A DNA stretch of 64,000 bases from Bradyrhizobium viridifuturi (GTDB lineage Bacteria > Pseudomonadota > Alphaproteobacteria > Rhizobiales > Xanthobacteraceae): positions 1 to 64,000 of the forward strand of contig NZ_LGTB01000037.1 of assembly GCF_001238275.1 (NCBI RefSeq), written 5' to 3'. The translations under genes and the position numbers were made by a program. Every line of letters starts with the position of its first letter. Positions within the stretch are counted from its first letter, which is position 1. Below, piece by piece: positions 34,452-43,010 of this stretch. The notes under the pieces were generated by a model. It made no database searches. It was given only the letters and a program-made list of their open reading frames with translations, and was not told where the DNA came from.

Positions 34452-35828
34452 ATGGGGGGCAGTTCGCTCGCGACCCGCCTGTTCGTCTCGGCGACCGCCT
34501 GGGTGGTGGTGATCCTGGCGATCACGGGCGTCATCCTGTCGTCGGTCTATCGCGACGCGACCGAGCGCGCCTTCGACCGAAGGCTCAATCTCTATCTGCG
34601 CACCCTGATCGCCGAGGTGGCGACGCCGGACGAGCCGGCCGACCGCCAGTTCCAGTCGCTCGGCGAGCCGCTGTTCGACCTGCCGCTGTCGGGCTGGTAC
34701 TGGCAGATCACCCGCACCGACACCGAAAAGGGTGAGACCCGCGCCTCGCGCTCGCTGTGGGACAAGAAGCTGCCCAAGCTCGAGGAGCACGGCGCCGAGC
34801 TGACCGCCGCCGGCGTCCGCCTCGGCTATGTCGATGGACCGGAGGGCCAGAGCCTGCGGGTGGTGGAGCGGCCGGTCGATCTCGGCGCCGACGGCAAGTT
34901 CCTGGTCAGCGTCGCCGGCGACGCCACCGAGATCTTCGATGAGACCCGCAGCTTCGACTATTATCTGTTCGGCACCTTCGCGGCCCTGGGCATCGTGCTG
35001 CTGCTGACCACGATCTTCCAGGTGCGTTACGGCCTGGCGCCGCTCAAGCGCATCTCGGATGCGATCGCCGATATCCGCTCCGGCCGCGCCGAACGGCTGG
35101 AGGGCCGGTTCCCGGTCGAGATCGCGCCGCTGGCGCGCGAGACCAATGCGCTGATCGATGCCAACCGGGAGATCGTCGAGCGCTCGCGCACCCATGTCGG
35201 CAATCTCGCCCATGCGATCAAGACGCCGCTGTCGGTGATCGTGAACGAGGCGGCCGCGCATGCCGCCGATCCCTTTGCCAGCAAGGTGCTGGAGCAGGCC
35301 GATGTGATGCGTGACCAGGTCGCGCACCATCTCGAGCGCGCCCGGATTGCCGCCCGTGCCACCATCGTCTCGACCATCACCGACGTCGCGCCGGCCATCG
35401 AGGCGCTGCGCCGGACCATGGAGAAGATCCATCGCGACCGCGACCTCTCGATCGAGGCGAAGGCCGACCCGGCGGCGCGGTTTCGCGGCGAGCGGCAGGA
35501 CCTGGAGGAGATGGTCGGCAATCTCGTCGACAACGCCTGCAAATGGGCGGCTTCGCAGGTGTTCATCGAGGTCTCCGTGGTCCCGCCGGAAGCATCGGGC
35601 GCCGGTCCCAGGCTGCGCATCGTGGTCGACGACGATGGACGCGGCCTGTCGGAAGCGGAGCGCGCCCAGGTGTCCCGCCGCGGCCAGCGGCTCGATGAGT
35701 CGAAGCCCGGCTCGGGGCTCGGCCTGTCGATCGTGACCGATCTCGCCGGCCTCTATGGCGGCAAGCTCATCCTGAGCGATGCGCCGATCGGCGGCCTGCG
35801 GGCCGAGCTGGTGTTGCCGGCGGTCTAG
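34452..35828 (+). CDS. sensor histidine kinase, PhoQ-like
   Basis: A 458-residue membrane sensor kinase, the likely partner of the response regulator 220 bases upstream. The first membrane helix is at about residues 8-30, followed by a periplasmic domain to about 170 and a second helix at about 173-192. A HAMP-like linker then leads to a histidine box NLAHAIKTPL with His254. The ATPase domain has the N-box NLVDNACKWA near 358, the DDDGRG motif near 395 and GSGLGLSIV near 420. The box ends in KTP rather than RTP, as in PhoQ-type kinases. The start is ATG 34452. A regulator partner in the same direction makes this a two-component pair; the signal is unknown. Confidence 0.88.
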   Translation: MGGSSLATRLFVSATAWVVVILAITGVILSSVYRDATERAFDRRLNLYLRTLIAEVATPDEPADRQFQSLGEPLFDLPLSGWYWQITRTDTEKGETRASRSLWDKKLPKLEEHGAELTAAGVRLGYVDGPEGQSLRVVERPVDLGADGKFLVSVAGDATEIFDETRSFDYYLFGTFAALGIVLLLTTIFQVRYGLAPLKRISDAIADIRSGRAERLEGRFPVEIAPLARETNALIDANREIVERSRTHVGNLAHAIKTPLSVIVNEAAAHAADPFASKVLEQADVMRDQVAHHLERARIAARATIVSTITDVAPAIEALRRTMEKIHRDRDLSIEAKADPAARFRGERQDLEEMVGNLVDNACKWAASQVFIEVSVVPPEASGAGPRLRIVVDDDGRGLSEAERAQVSRRGQRLDESKPGSGLGLSIVTDLAGLYGGKLILSDAPIGGLRAELVLPAV

Positions 35829-35945
35829 TCGTTGGTGCCCGCGCAGCAGCGAGCCGATGGCGTTGCTGGCCGCAACGTCACCGCACACACCTGCCTAATC
35901 AGTGTACTTGGCAGTGTAACAAGCGTCGGTTACCGTTTCGCCATC

Positions 35946-35964
35946 GCCTGACCGTAAGTCAGGC
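35946..35964 (+). promoter_or_regulatory. 7-bp hairpin in leader of molybdenum hydroxylase operon
   Basis: GCCTGAC, loop CGTAA, GTCAGGC, ending 19 bases before the ATG at 35984 and just before the GAGGA ribosome-binding site. Upstream, AGTGTA occurs twice with a 12-base period (35901-35906 and 35913-35918). Both could be regulatory. Confidence 0.35.
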
Positions 35965-35983
35965 CAAGACCTGCGAGGACTCC

Positions 35984-36448
35984 ATGATTGAGCTCACGGT
36001 CAATGGGACCAAGCACCAAGTCGACGTTGTCCCCGAGATGCCTTTGCTGTGGGTGCTGCGCGACGAACTCGGAATCACAAGCCCCAAATATGGCTGCGGA
36101 GTTGCGCAATGCGGCGCCTGCACCGTGCAGATCGATGGAATGGCGGTCCGATCCTGCCAGGCGCATATCGGCGAGATTGCCGGCAAATCGGTCGTCACCC
36201 TCGAAGGGTTGGAAAAGCGGGACCAGCATCCGGTTCTGCAGGCCTGGATCGAACATCAGGTCCCGCAATGCGGTTACTGTCAGACCGGCCAGATCATGCA
36301 GGCCATCTCGCTGCTCGATCTGATCGCGCAGCCGACCGACGAAGACATCAACGAGGTGATGTCCGGCAATCTCTGTCGTTGCGGCACCTATCCGCGCATT
36401 CGGGCGGCTATCCACGCGGCGGCCGCGAAGAAGATGGCGGAGAAGTGA
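35984..36448 (+). CDS. 2Fe-2S subunit of molybdenum hydroxylase (isoquinoline 1-oxidoreductase alpha type)
   Basis: A 154-residue electron-transfer subunit with two [2Fe-2S] clusters. The plant-ferredoxin-like domain has CGVAQCGAC near residue 38 plus Cys in RSCQAH. The C-terminal helical domain has CGYCQTGQ and NLCRCGTYPRI. The start is ATG 35984 behind GAGGA. The large subunit starts one base after this stop, and a diheme cytochrome follows, so the three form an operon. Relatives oxidise N-heterocycles or aldehydes in the periplasm or at the membrane. The substrate here is unknown. Confidence 0.92.
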   Translation: MIELTVNGTKHQVDVVPEMPLLWVLRDELGITSPKYGCGVAQCGACTVQIDGMAVRSCQAHIGEIAGKSVVTLEGLEKRDQHPVLQAWIEHQVPQCGYCQTGQIMQAISLLDLIAQPTDEDINEVMSGNLCRCGTYPRIRAAIHAAAAKKMAEK

Positions 36449-36449
36449 G

Positions 36450-38699
36450 ATGGCACCTCAGACCTATTCGCGCCGCGCATTCGTTTTTGGCTCCGCAGCG
36501 GTAGCAGGCGGCATCGCCTTCGGCTTGTACGGCGATGCTGTGCAGGCCGCGACGGCAAGTGACAATCCGTTGAGCGCCAGCCTCGGGCCGAATTCCGTCA
36601 CCTTCAACCCCTGGGTCGAAATCAGCCCGGAGAAAATCACGCTCATTGCGCAGCATGCCGACATCGGCCAGGGCGTCGGCTCGGTGCAGCCGATCCTGAT
36701 CGCCGAAGAGATGGATCTGGATCCCGGGCAGTTCGAGATCAGGTTCGCCGGCCCCAGTCCCGCCTACTTCAACACTGGTTTTGCGGATGAATTCGCGCCG
36801 TTCGTGGCCGCGGACCAAAGCCCGGCCGCCGAAGAAGCGCGCGCCGCCTCGCTCGAATATCTCAGAAAGACCGGTCTGCAGATGACCGGCGGCTCGAGCA
36901 CGATTCCGGACACCTACCAGAAGCTGCGGGTCGCCGGCGCGGTCGCACGCGAGACGCTGAAGGCCGTCGCGGCCAAGCGTGCGGGAGTTGCTGTCGCCGA
37001 CCTCCGCACGCAATCCGGCCATGTGATCCTCCCGGACGGGAAGAAGATTGCCTATCTCGAACTCGCGGCAGATGCCGCCAAGATAGCGCCCGTGCTCGAT
37101 GCGAAGCCGCGCGATCCGTCACAATGGCGGTTGCTGGGCAAGCCGATGACGCGTCTCGATATTCGCCCGAAGGTGATGGGCGAATTGAAGTTCGGCATCG
37201 ATATGAAAATGGACGGCATGCTCTACGCCTCCGTCAAGCTGAACCCCAGCAAGGGGCAGCCGCTGAAGTCATATGACGCGACCAAGGCCCGCACGATGCC
37301 GGGGGTCAAGAAGATCCTCGAAATCAAGAATGGCGTTGCGGTGGTTGCCACCAACAGCTGGTACGCGATGAAGGCGGTCGCCGCGATCGATTGCGAGTGG
37401 GCGCCGTCAGTGTATCCGGCCGAGCAGGCTGATCACTGGAAGGTGCTGGAAACGTCGTTCAAGCCCGAATTCCTCGGCAAGGAGTGGCGCAAGATCGGCG
37501 ATATCGAGGCCGGGTTGAAGGTTGGCACGCGCGTCGAAGCCGAATATCGCGCGCCCTATCTGGCGCATCAGCCGCTTGAGCCTCTCAACGGAATGGGACT
37601 GGTAACCGACAAGGGCATGGAGATCTGGGTCGGCCATCAGAGCCCGCAATTCGTGCAGAATATCGCGGCGGCGGCGATCGGCCTGAAGCCGGAACAGGTC
37701 ACCTTCCACAATCAATGGACGGGTGGAAGCTTCGGGCACCGTCTCGAATATGAGAACGTTCGCGTCCTGGCGGAAATCGCAAACCAGATGCGCGGTACGC
37801 CGATCAAGCTCGTGTTCTCGCGCGAAGAGGATTTCCTCCAGGACATTCCGCGCCAGATTGCCATCGCCAGGCACAAGGGCAGCGTCGACAACGGCAAGAT
37901 CGTGGCCGTCGATCTGCAACTGGCCTCGACGACTCCGCTCAAGGGATTGCTCGAGCGCTCGGGCATCCCATCGAAGGATCCCGACGGGCAACTGGCCGCG
38001 GGTCTGTGGAACGTCTACTACGACATCCCCAATTTCCGGGGCACAAGCTACGAGGCGCAGGGATTGTCGCCGAGCACCACATGGCGATCGGTCGGTGCGT
38101 CAACCGCGGGCTTCTTCACCGAGAGCTTCATCGACGAACTGATCCACGCCGCGGGCCTCGATCCCATGAAGGCGCGCATCGCGATGTGCAATGTGCCGAC
38201 CTACCGGAAGGTGCTGGAGACGGTCGCGGAGATGTCGGATTGGAAGGGACCGCTCGGAAACGGCCGTGGCCGCGGCGTCGCCTTCGTCGAGGCGTTCGGC
38301 ACGCCGGTTGCGGAGGTCGTCGAAGTGACGAAGACGGACAGGGGCATCAGGATCGACAAGGTCTGGGTCGCCGTCGATGTCGGCAAGGTCGTCGATCCCG
38401 TCAATTTCGAGAACCAGGTGCAGGGCGGCGTCGTCTGGGGGCTCGGCCATGCCATCAATTGCGAAATCACTTATGCAAAAGGCGCGGCACAGCAGACCAA
38501 TTACAATCACCACGAAGCTATGCGCATCTACCAATGTCCGGTGATCGAAGTCCGCGGGCTCGAGAACGATCCGAAGGTGAGGGGGGTCGGAGAACCGCCG
38601 GTCCCGCCGGCCGCACCCGCGCTCGCGAACGCGATCTTCGCGGCGACCGGACAGCGCATCCGCGAAATGCCGTTCAACAAGTTCATCGATTTCGTCTGA
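36450..38699 (+). CDS. molybdopterin-binding subunit of molybdenum hydroxylase (isoquinoline 1-oxidoreductase beta type)
   Basis: The 749-residue catalytic subunit of the xanthine-dehydrogenase superfamily, IorB branch. A twin-arginine leader (SRRAFVFGSAAVAGG) predicts export of the folded enzyme. Landmarks include AQHADIGQGVGSVQPIL near 72, a molybdopterin contact block WTGGSFGHRLEYENV near 425, AVDVGKVVDPVNFENQVQGG near 645, and GVGEPPVPPAAPALANAI near 713, with the glutamate that acts as general base. The start is ATG 36450, with GGAG 12-15 bases upstream. It works with the 2Fe-2S subunit encoded just before it and probably passes electrons to the diheme cytochrome encoded just after. Confidence 0.92.
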   Translation: MAPQTYSRRAFVFGSAAVAGGIAFGLYGDAVQAATASDNPLSASLGPNSVTFNPWVEISPEKITLIAQHADIGQGVGSVQPILIAEEMDLDPGQFEIRFAGPSPAYFNTGFADEFAPFVAADQSPAAEEARAASLEYLRKTGLQMTGGSSTIPDTYQKLRVAGAVARETLKAVAAKRAGVAVADLRTQSGHVILPDGKKIAYLELAADAAKIAPVLDAKPRDPSQWRLLGKPMTRLDIRPKVMGELKFGIDMKMDGMLYASVKLNPSKGQPLKSYDATKARTMPGVKKILEIKNGVAVVATNSWYAMKAVAAIDCEWAPSVYPAEQADHWKVLETSFKPEFLGKEWRKIGDIEAGLKVGTRVEAEYRAPYLAHQPLEPLNGMGLVTDKGMEIWVGHQSPQFVQNIAAAAIGLKPEQVTFHNQWTGGSFGHRLEYENVRVLAEIANQMRGTPIKLVFSREEDFLQDIPRQIAIARHKGSVDNGKIVAVDLQLASTTPLKGLLERSGIPSKDPDGQLAAGLWNVYYDIPNFRGTSYEAQGLSPSTTWRSVGASTAGFFTESFIDELIHAAGLDPMKARIAMCNVPTYRKVLETVAEMSDWKGPLGNGRGRGVAFVEAFGTPVAEVVEVTKTDRGIRIDKVWVAVDVGKVVDPVNFENQVQGGVVWGLGHAINCEITYAKGAAQQTNYNHHEAMRIYQCPVIEVRGLENDPKVRGVGEPPVPPAAPALANAIFAATGQRIREMPFNKFIDFV

Positions 38700-38707
38700 G
38701 GCGGGCC

Positions 38708-39340
38708 ATGAAGAGATATCTGATGATGCTCGCTCTTGCCGCCTCGGCAACGGCCGTCCTGACCGGACTCGTTGCAGCCAAGGACGAAGCCAACAAGGAC
38801 GTCCTGCCGGCGGGCAGCGTCAGCCGCGCCGAGGGGCTGGAGGCCTGGAAGCGCATCGAGGCCGTCGTGACGCATCCGCGATGCGCGAATTGTCACGTCG
38901 ATGCCAAGGCCATCCCGATCTGGACGCCGGCAGGTGAATCCAGGCCTCGGGTCCATGGCATGAACATCCACGGCGGCGATAGCCGCATTGGTGCCGAGAA
39001 GCTCACCTGCTCGACCTGTCACATGACGTCGACGCAAGCCAACGAGCCGGCACCGTCACCGCCGCGCGCCGGCATCGACTGGCAGCTCGCGCCCGTCGAA
39101 TTCATCTGGTTCGGCAAGAGCGGCGCAGAGATCTGCGCGCAGCTCAGGGACCCCAAACGCAACGGCGGCCGCGACGCCGTCGGCTTGCTGGAGCATTTGA
39201 GGCACGATGCATCGCTCAACGGCTTCATCCCGCGCGGATGGGCACCCGGGCAAGGCCGTACGACCCCGCCGGGGACGTTTGAGGATCACGTCAAGGACAT
39301 GGCTATGTGGGGCGCCGCCGGACAGCCATGTCCGGAGTGA
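38708..39340 (+). CDS. diheme cytochrome c-type protein, probable electron acceptor
   Basis: A 210-residue exported protein with a signal peptide (MMLALAASATAVLTGLVAA) and two heme-binding CxxCH motifs, CANCH near residue 60 and CSTCH near 101. It otherwise has no standard cytochrome c fold that I can name. The start is ATG 38708 behind GAGG, 9 bases after the molybdenum hydroxylase large subunit. Such a dedicated cytochrome would take electrons from the exported molybdenum enzyme in the periplasm and pass them to the respiratory chain. Its maturation needs the Ccm system, part of which is encoded at 41294-45498. Confidence 0.83.
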   Translation: MKRYLMMLALAASATAVLTGLVAAKDEANKDVLPAGSVSRAEGLEAWKRIEAVVTHPRCANCHVDAKAIPIWTPAGESRPRVHGMNIHGGDSRIGAEKLTCSTCHMTSTQANEPAPSPPRAGIDWQLAPVEFIWFGKSGAEICAQLRDPKRNGGRDAVGLLEHLRHDASLNGFIPRGWAPGQGRTTPPGTFEDHVKDMAMWGAAGQPCPE

Positions 39341-39544
39341 CGCCGAGATCGGACGGCGGCGGATCGCATGAGGCAGCTTGCGATTTTCCTCAATCATTTC
39401 AATTGGGCCTTCGACGCGTCAGGAACTCTAAGCTATTGATCCGTCGTATTTTTCAGATAACGGCTTCTTAACGCGGCGGCCTCTATCATTGCGGGCGGAC
39501 GGGCTGCGGCGTTTGCCGGGCACCAAGCTTTCACGACCGGGCGC

Positions 39545-40939
39545 ATGAGCCAGAAATCGACCGAGCGGCTGAGGGATTATCTCGCGCAGCTTCCGCCGCA
39601 ATCGCAGGCGCTGCTGATGCGGGAGCTGGAGCGCGCGGTCGAACGCGGCGACGACGTCACCGTCGCCAATCTGGTGCTGGAACAGCTGCGCAAGATCGTG
39701 CGCGGGGCCGAGGAGGACGAGCGGATCGAGCCGCGCAGCGACGATCCGGCGCGGCTCTTGTTCCGGCCGCTCGAACCGTTCCTCGCCGAGACCAATTTCC
39801 CGACCCGGCCCGGCCAGCTTCGGCGCGCCTCGCTGCTGCCGATCTGGCAGTGGCTGGCCCGCGAGGGGGCCCCCGAGGCGGCCCGCGAATTCGAGGCGGC
39901 GCTGGCGGCGGCGACCGAAAGCGGTCCGATGGAGGTCGCCGCGCGCAAGTTCCAGCTGGCGGCTGCGGAAGCCATCATCAAGATCGCGGGGCCGAGCCAG
40001 GAAGACCGCCAGCGCGCGCTGGCGCGGGTCGGCCCGCCGAGCGTGGTCGAGGACCTGCTGCCGATCGGCCTGGTGTTGCAGGCCCGCGAAGCGCTGGAAA
40101 CCCTGGGCAGCCGGCTGCCGAGCCAGATCCGCGTGTTCGCCGATTCCCAGATCGCCTCCGCGACCGACGCGCTGAAGCTGCCGTCGCTGCAGACGCCGCA
40201 GCTGCTGCCGTTCGCGCTGTCATTGATCGCGCAGCGGCTCGCCGCGCCGTGGCAGATCGTCCGGCTCGCCATCAAGATGGCGGCTTCCGACGACGAGCTG
40301 CGGGTCGCGGCGACGCCGTACGGCATCGCCGTCACCATCGCGCTGCATGACCTGTCGTTCGTCGCGGCCTGCCTGCGCACCGACATCAAGCGCGGGCATT
40401 TCGATTATGTCGGCGAGCAGCTCAAGACCCTGCATGACGGCGTCCGCGGCCTGCGCACCGAGCTCGACCTGCGCAATGATTCCAATTGGGGCCGCCAGCT
40501 CACGTCGGTTCGCGCCGACACCTCCAACGCGCTGCAATCGGAGATCGACAGCGTGCCGGGCCGGGTCCGCCGCATCCTGCGCCAGCGCGCCGACAAGGAC
40601 ATCACGGCCGGCGCCAAGATCGATCAGTCCGAGGTCGAGGACGCCGCCGCCCTGATCGATTTCGTCGCGGTGTGTCGCACCTATGCCAGCGAGCTCGCGA
40701 TCAACGAGGTGACGCTGCGGACCTTCTCCGACCTGCAGCATTATGTCGAGCAGTCGACCGAGGGACTGGTGCAGTCGCTGCGCGGCGGCGACGCCCGGGT
40801 CCGTTCCTTCCGCCAGCAGCAGGTCAAGGCCGCGATCCGCTTCTGCGAAGTGCTGTTCGGCCACGACTACGCCTCGCTGATGAACCGCGCGGCTGAGAAC
40901 GCGGTGACCGGCGAGCGGAAGTCGACGCGCGCGGGGTAG
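39545..40939 (+). CDS. unknown conserved helical protein
   Basis: A 464-residue protein I do not recognise, without signal peptide or clear membrane helices. It is predicted to be mainly helical, with leucine- and alanine-rich heptads, for example RDYLAQLPPQSQALLMREL at the start and LETLGSRLPSQIRVFADSQ in the middle. The start is ATG 39545. It is preceded by a 204-base gap and followed by 354 bases without a gene, so it is probably a single transcript. The strong codon bias and clean frame support it as a real, probably cytoplasmic protein. It lies upstream of the cytochrome c maturation genes, but nothing ties it to them. Confidence 0.7.
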   Translation: MSQKSTERLRDYLAQLPPQSQALLMRELERAVERGDDVTVANLVLEQLRKIVRGAEEDERIEPRSDDPARLLFRPLEPFLAETNFPTRPGQLRRASLLPIWQWLAREGAPEAAREFEAALAAATESGPMEVAARKFQLAAAEAIIKIAGPSQEDRQRALARVGPPSVVEDLLPIGLVLQAREALETLGSRLPSQIRVFADSQIASATDALKLPSLQTPQLLPFALSLIAQRLAAPWQIVRLAIKMAASDDELRVAATPYGIAVTIALHDLSFVAACLRTDIKRGHFDYVGEQLKTLHDGVRGLRTELDLRNDSNWGRQLTSVRADTSNALQSEIDSVPGRVRRILRQRADKDITAGAKIDQSEVEDAAALIDFVAVCRTYASELAINEVTLRTFSDLQHYVEQSTEGLVQSLRGGDARVRSFRQQQVKAAIRFCEVLFGHDYASLMNRAAENAVTGERKSTRAG

Positions 40940-41293
40940 TGGTACCACGTCGTTCGCGCGCATGCCGACGAGCCCACCATGGCGGAACGACAGACGGCTC
41001 AAATTTCGGAATAATGGAAGTGTGGTGCTGATTTGCCCGACGTGTCAAGTCGGCATTCGAGCGCCGGGAGCCGCCCGCCGGCACCTTTGCATGGGGTTGT
41101 TTTCGATATTTTTGCCAGCGCGTGCCTCGGCCCGAAAACGCCGTTGCTGGACCGATGGAACGGCACCGGAAAACCACCTGATTTCGACCTTCGGTCGATC
41201 CAGCAATTGTCAATTGCCGGGCTCGCCGCCGGTGGTGTAAAGCGATTCTAAGGTGGCTTGCCGGAAGCCGCCGTTCCATCCGGGAACCGCTTG
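40940..41293. other. intergenic region, no supported gene
   Basis: About 354 bases before ccmI. Two short plus-strand open frames (40962-41240 and 41033-41251) lack ribosome-binding sites and have unlikely compositions. The AT-rich parts at about 41005-41115 and 41190-41215 may carry the ccm operon promoter. Confidence 0.45.
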
Positions 41294-42442
41294 ATGACGC
41301 TGTGGTTTGTGTTCGCGCTGATGACGGTCGCGGCGATCTTTGCCGTGTTATGGCCGCTCAGCCGGCGCGGGCGGGCGGACTCTGGCGGCAGCGAGGTCGT
41401 GGTCTACCGCGACCAGCTCGCCGAAATCGACCGCGACATGGCCGCAGGGATCATCGGCGCCGCCGAGGCCGATGCCGCGCGGATCGAGATCAGCCGCCGG
41501 CTGCTGGCCGCCGCCGACCAGAGCGGACAGAACACGCCGGTGCAGGGCAGCCTCAGGCTGCGGCGCGCGGCGGCACTCGTGGCCCTGGTCGGGCTGCCGG
41601 TGATCGCTTCGGGCTTCTATCTCGCACTCGGCTCGCCGCGGCTCGGCGACTTCCCGCTCGCCGAGCGCAGCAAGGTGGCCGATGCCAACCAGCCGCTCGC
41701 CAATCTGGTCGCGCAGGTCGAGGCCCATCTGGAGAAGAACCCGACCGACGGCCGCGGCTGGACGGTGCTGGCGCCGGTGCTGTCGCGGCTTGGCCGCTAC
41801 GATGATGCGGTCCGCGCCTATCGCAACGCCATCACCTATGCCGGCGACAGCGCCGATCGCCGCGCCGATCTCGGCGAGGCGCTGATGGGCAGCGCCGGCG
41901 GCGTCGTCACCGCGGACGCCAAGGCGGAGTTCGAGCGCGCGGTCGCGCTGAACGGCGACGATGCCAAGGCGAACTATTTCCTCGGTCTCGCCGCCGAGCA
42001 GGACGGCCGCAAGGCCGATGCGGCTGCGCTCTGGCAGAAGATGCTGGCGAAGGGGCCATCCGATGCGCCGTGGCGGCCGCTGGTGCAGGCCGCGCTGGTG
42101 CGGGTCGGCGGCACAGTGCCGGACGTCGCCCCGGGCGTCGGCGCACCCGGTGGCGTTAGCGCACCCGCGCTGCCTGACGGTGCGGTCGCGGCGGCCAAGG
42201 ACATGAGCGAGGCCGATCGCGGCGCCATGATCAAGGGCATGGTCGACCGGCTGGCGACGCGGTTGAAGACCAATGGCGACGACGTCGAGGGTTGGCTGCG
42301 GCTGGTGCGCGCCTATCTCGTGATGGGCGAGCGCGACAAGGCGATGAGCGCGCTCGCGGATGCCCGTCAGGCGGTGGCCAAGGATGCCGACCGGTTGCGT
42401 CAGCTCAATGAAGGACTGAAGAATCTCGGGCTGGATGGATAA
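41294..42442 (+). CDS. ccmI: cytochrome c maturation protein CcmI (CycH)
   Basis: Apocytochrome c chaperone of the heme lyase complex, 382 residues. Two membrane helices lie at about residues 1-22 (MTLWFVFALMTVAAIFAVLW) and 93-113. They enclose a cytoplasmic loop with VVVYRDQLAEIDRD, a CcmI signature. The periplasmic part carries TPR repeats (LEKNPTDGRGWTVLAPVLSR and following). The start is ATG 41294. It begins the ccmI-ccmE-ccmF-ccmH operon, the order known as cycHJKL in Bradyrhizobium. Confidence 0.93.
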   Translation: MTLWFVFALMTVAAIFAVLWPLSRRGRADSGGSEVVVYRDQLAEIDRDMAAGIIGAAEADAARIEISRRLLAAADQSGQNTPVQGSLRLRRAAALVALVGLPVIASGFYLALGSPRLGDFPLAERSKVADANQPLANLVAQVEAHLEKNPTDGRGWTVLAPVLSRLGRYDDAVRAYRNAITYAGDSADRRADLGEALMGSAGGVVTADAKAEFERAVALNGDDAKANYFLGLAAEQDGRKADAAALWQKMLAKGPSDAPWRPLVQAALVRVGGTVPDVAPGVGAPGGVSAPALPDGAVAAAKDMSEADRGAMIKGMVDRLATRLKTNGDDVEGWLRLVRAYLVMGERDKAMSALADARQAVAKDADRLRQLNEGLKNLGLDG

Positions 42443-42501
42443 CCCATGACGCGGAGCAATGCGCGGCGGTTTTCGGACGGCATCGAGCGCAAGGATGGAC
42501 C

Positions 42502-43010
42502 ATGACCAGGAAGCAACGGCGTTTGACACTGATCGGCTGTGCACTTGTCGTGCTCGCGATCGCCGCGGGGCTGGTGCTCAACGCGCTGCGCGATTCCATC
42601 GTGTTCTTCTCGACGCCGTCGATGGTCGCCGAAAAGCATCTCGGCCCGGGCAAGCGGTTCCGCCTTGGCGGTCTGGTGCAGCCTGGCTCGCTCCAGCGCG
42701 GCGACAACCTTGCCGTGAATTTCACCGTCGCCGACGGCAGCGCGACGCTGCCTGTCGCCTACAAGGGCATCCTGCCGGACCTGTTCCGCGAGGGGCAGGG
42801 CGTCGTTGCCGAAGGCGCGCTCGATGCGTCGGGCGTGTTCCGCGCCGACACCGTGCTCGCCAAGCATGACGAGACCTATATGCCGAAGGACGTCGCCGAC
42901 GCCTGAAGAAGCAGGGCCACTGGAAGGACGATTACGGCGCCAAGCCGGACAACAAGCCGGGTGCAATGCCGAGCGCCTCCGCGGCGCCGACCCAGGGAGC
43001 CATGCGGTGA
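42502..43010 (+). CDS. ccmE: heme chaperone CcmE (CycJ), frameshifted near the end
   Basis: Periplasmic heme chaperone that binds heme covalently through a histidine and delivers it to CcmF/CcmH. It has 169 residues after repair. One N-terminal membrane anchor is at about residues 8-28, followed by an OB-fold domain with RLGGLVQPGS and VAYKGILPDLFREGQGVV. The heme-binding block AKHDETYMPKDV has the conserved histidine near 123. A C is missing near 42903 (GCCTGAAG for GCCCTGAAG). Without it, translation stops at 42906 in the middle of the conserved end; with it, the tail continues as LKKQGHWKDDYG to the TGA at 43008-43010. That stop overlaps the ccmF start as GTGA. Confidence 0.9.

Noticed and set aside
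40962..41251. Two small plus-strand frames before ccmI
   Set aside because: No ribosome-binding site, no signal or domain; composition unlike neighbouring genes.
42890..42910. Programmed frameshifting in ccmE and other broken genes
   Set aside because: There is no common slippery sequence, and programmed shifts are not known for these families; single-base loss explains all cases.
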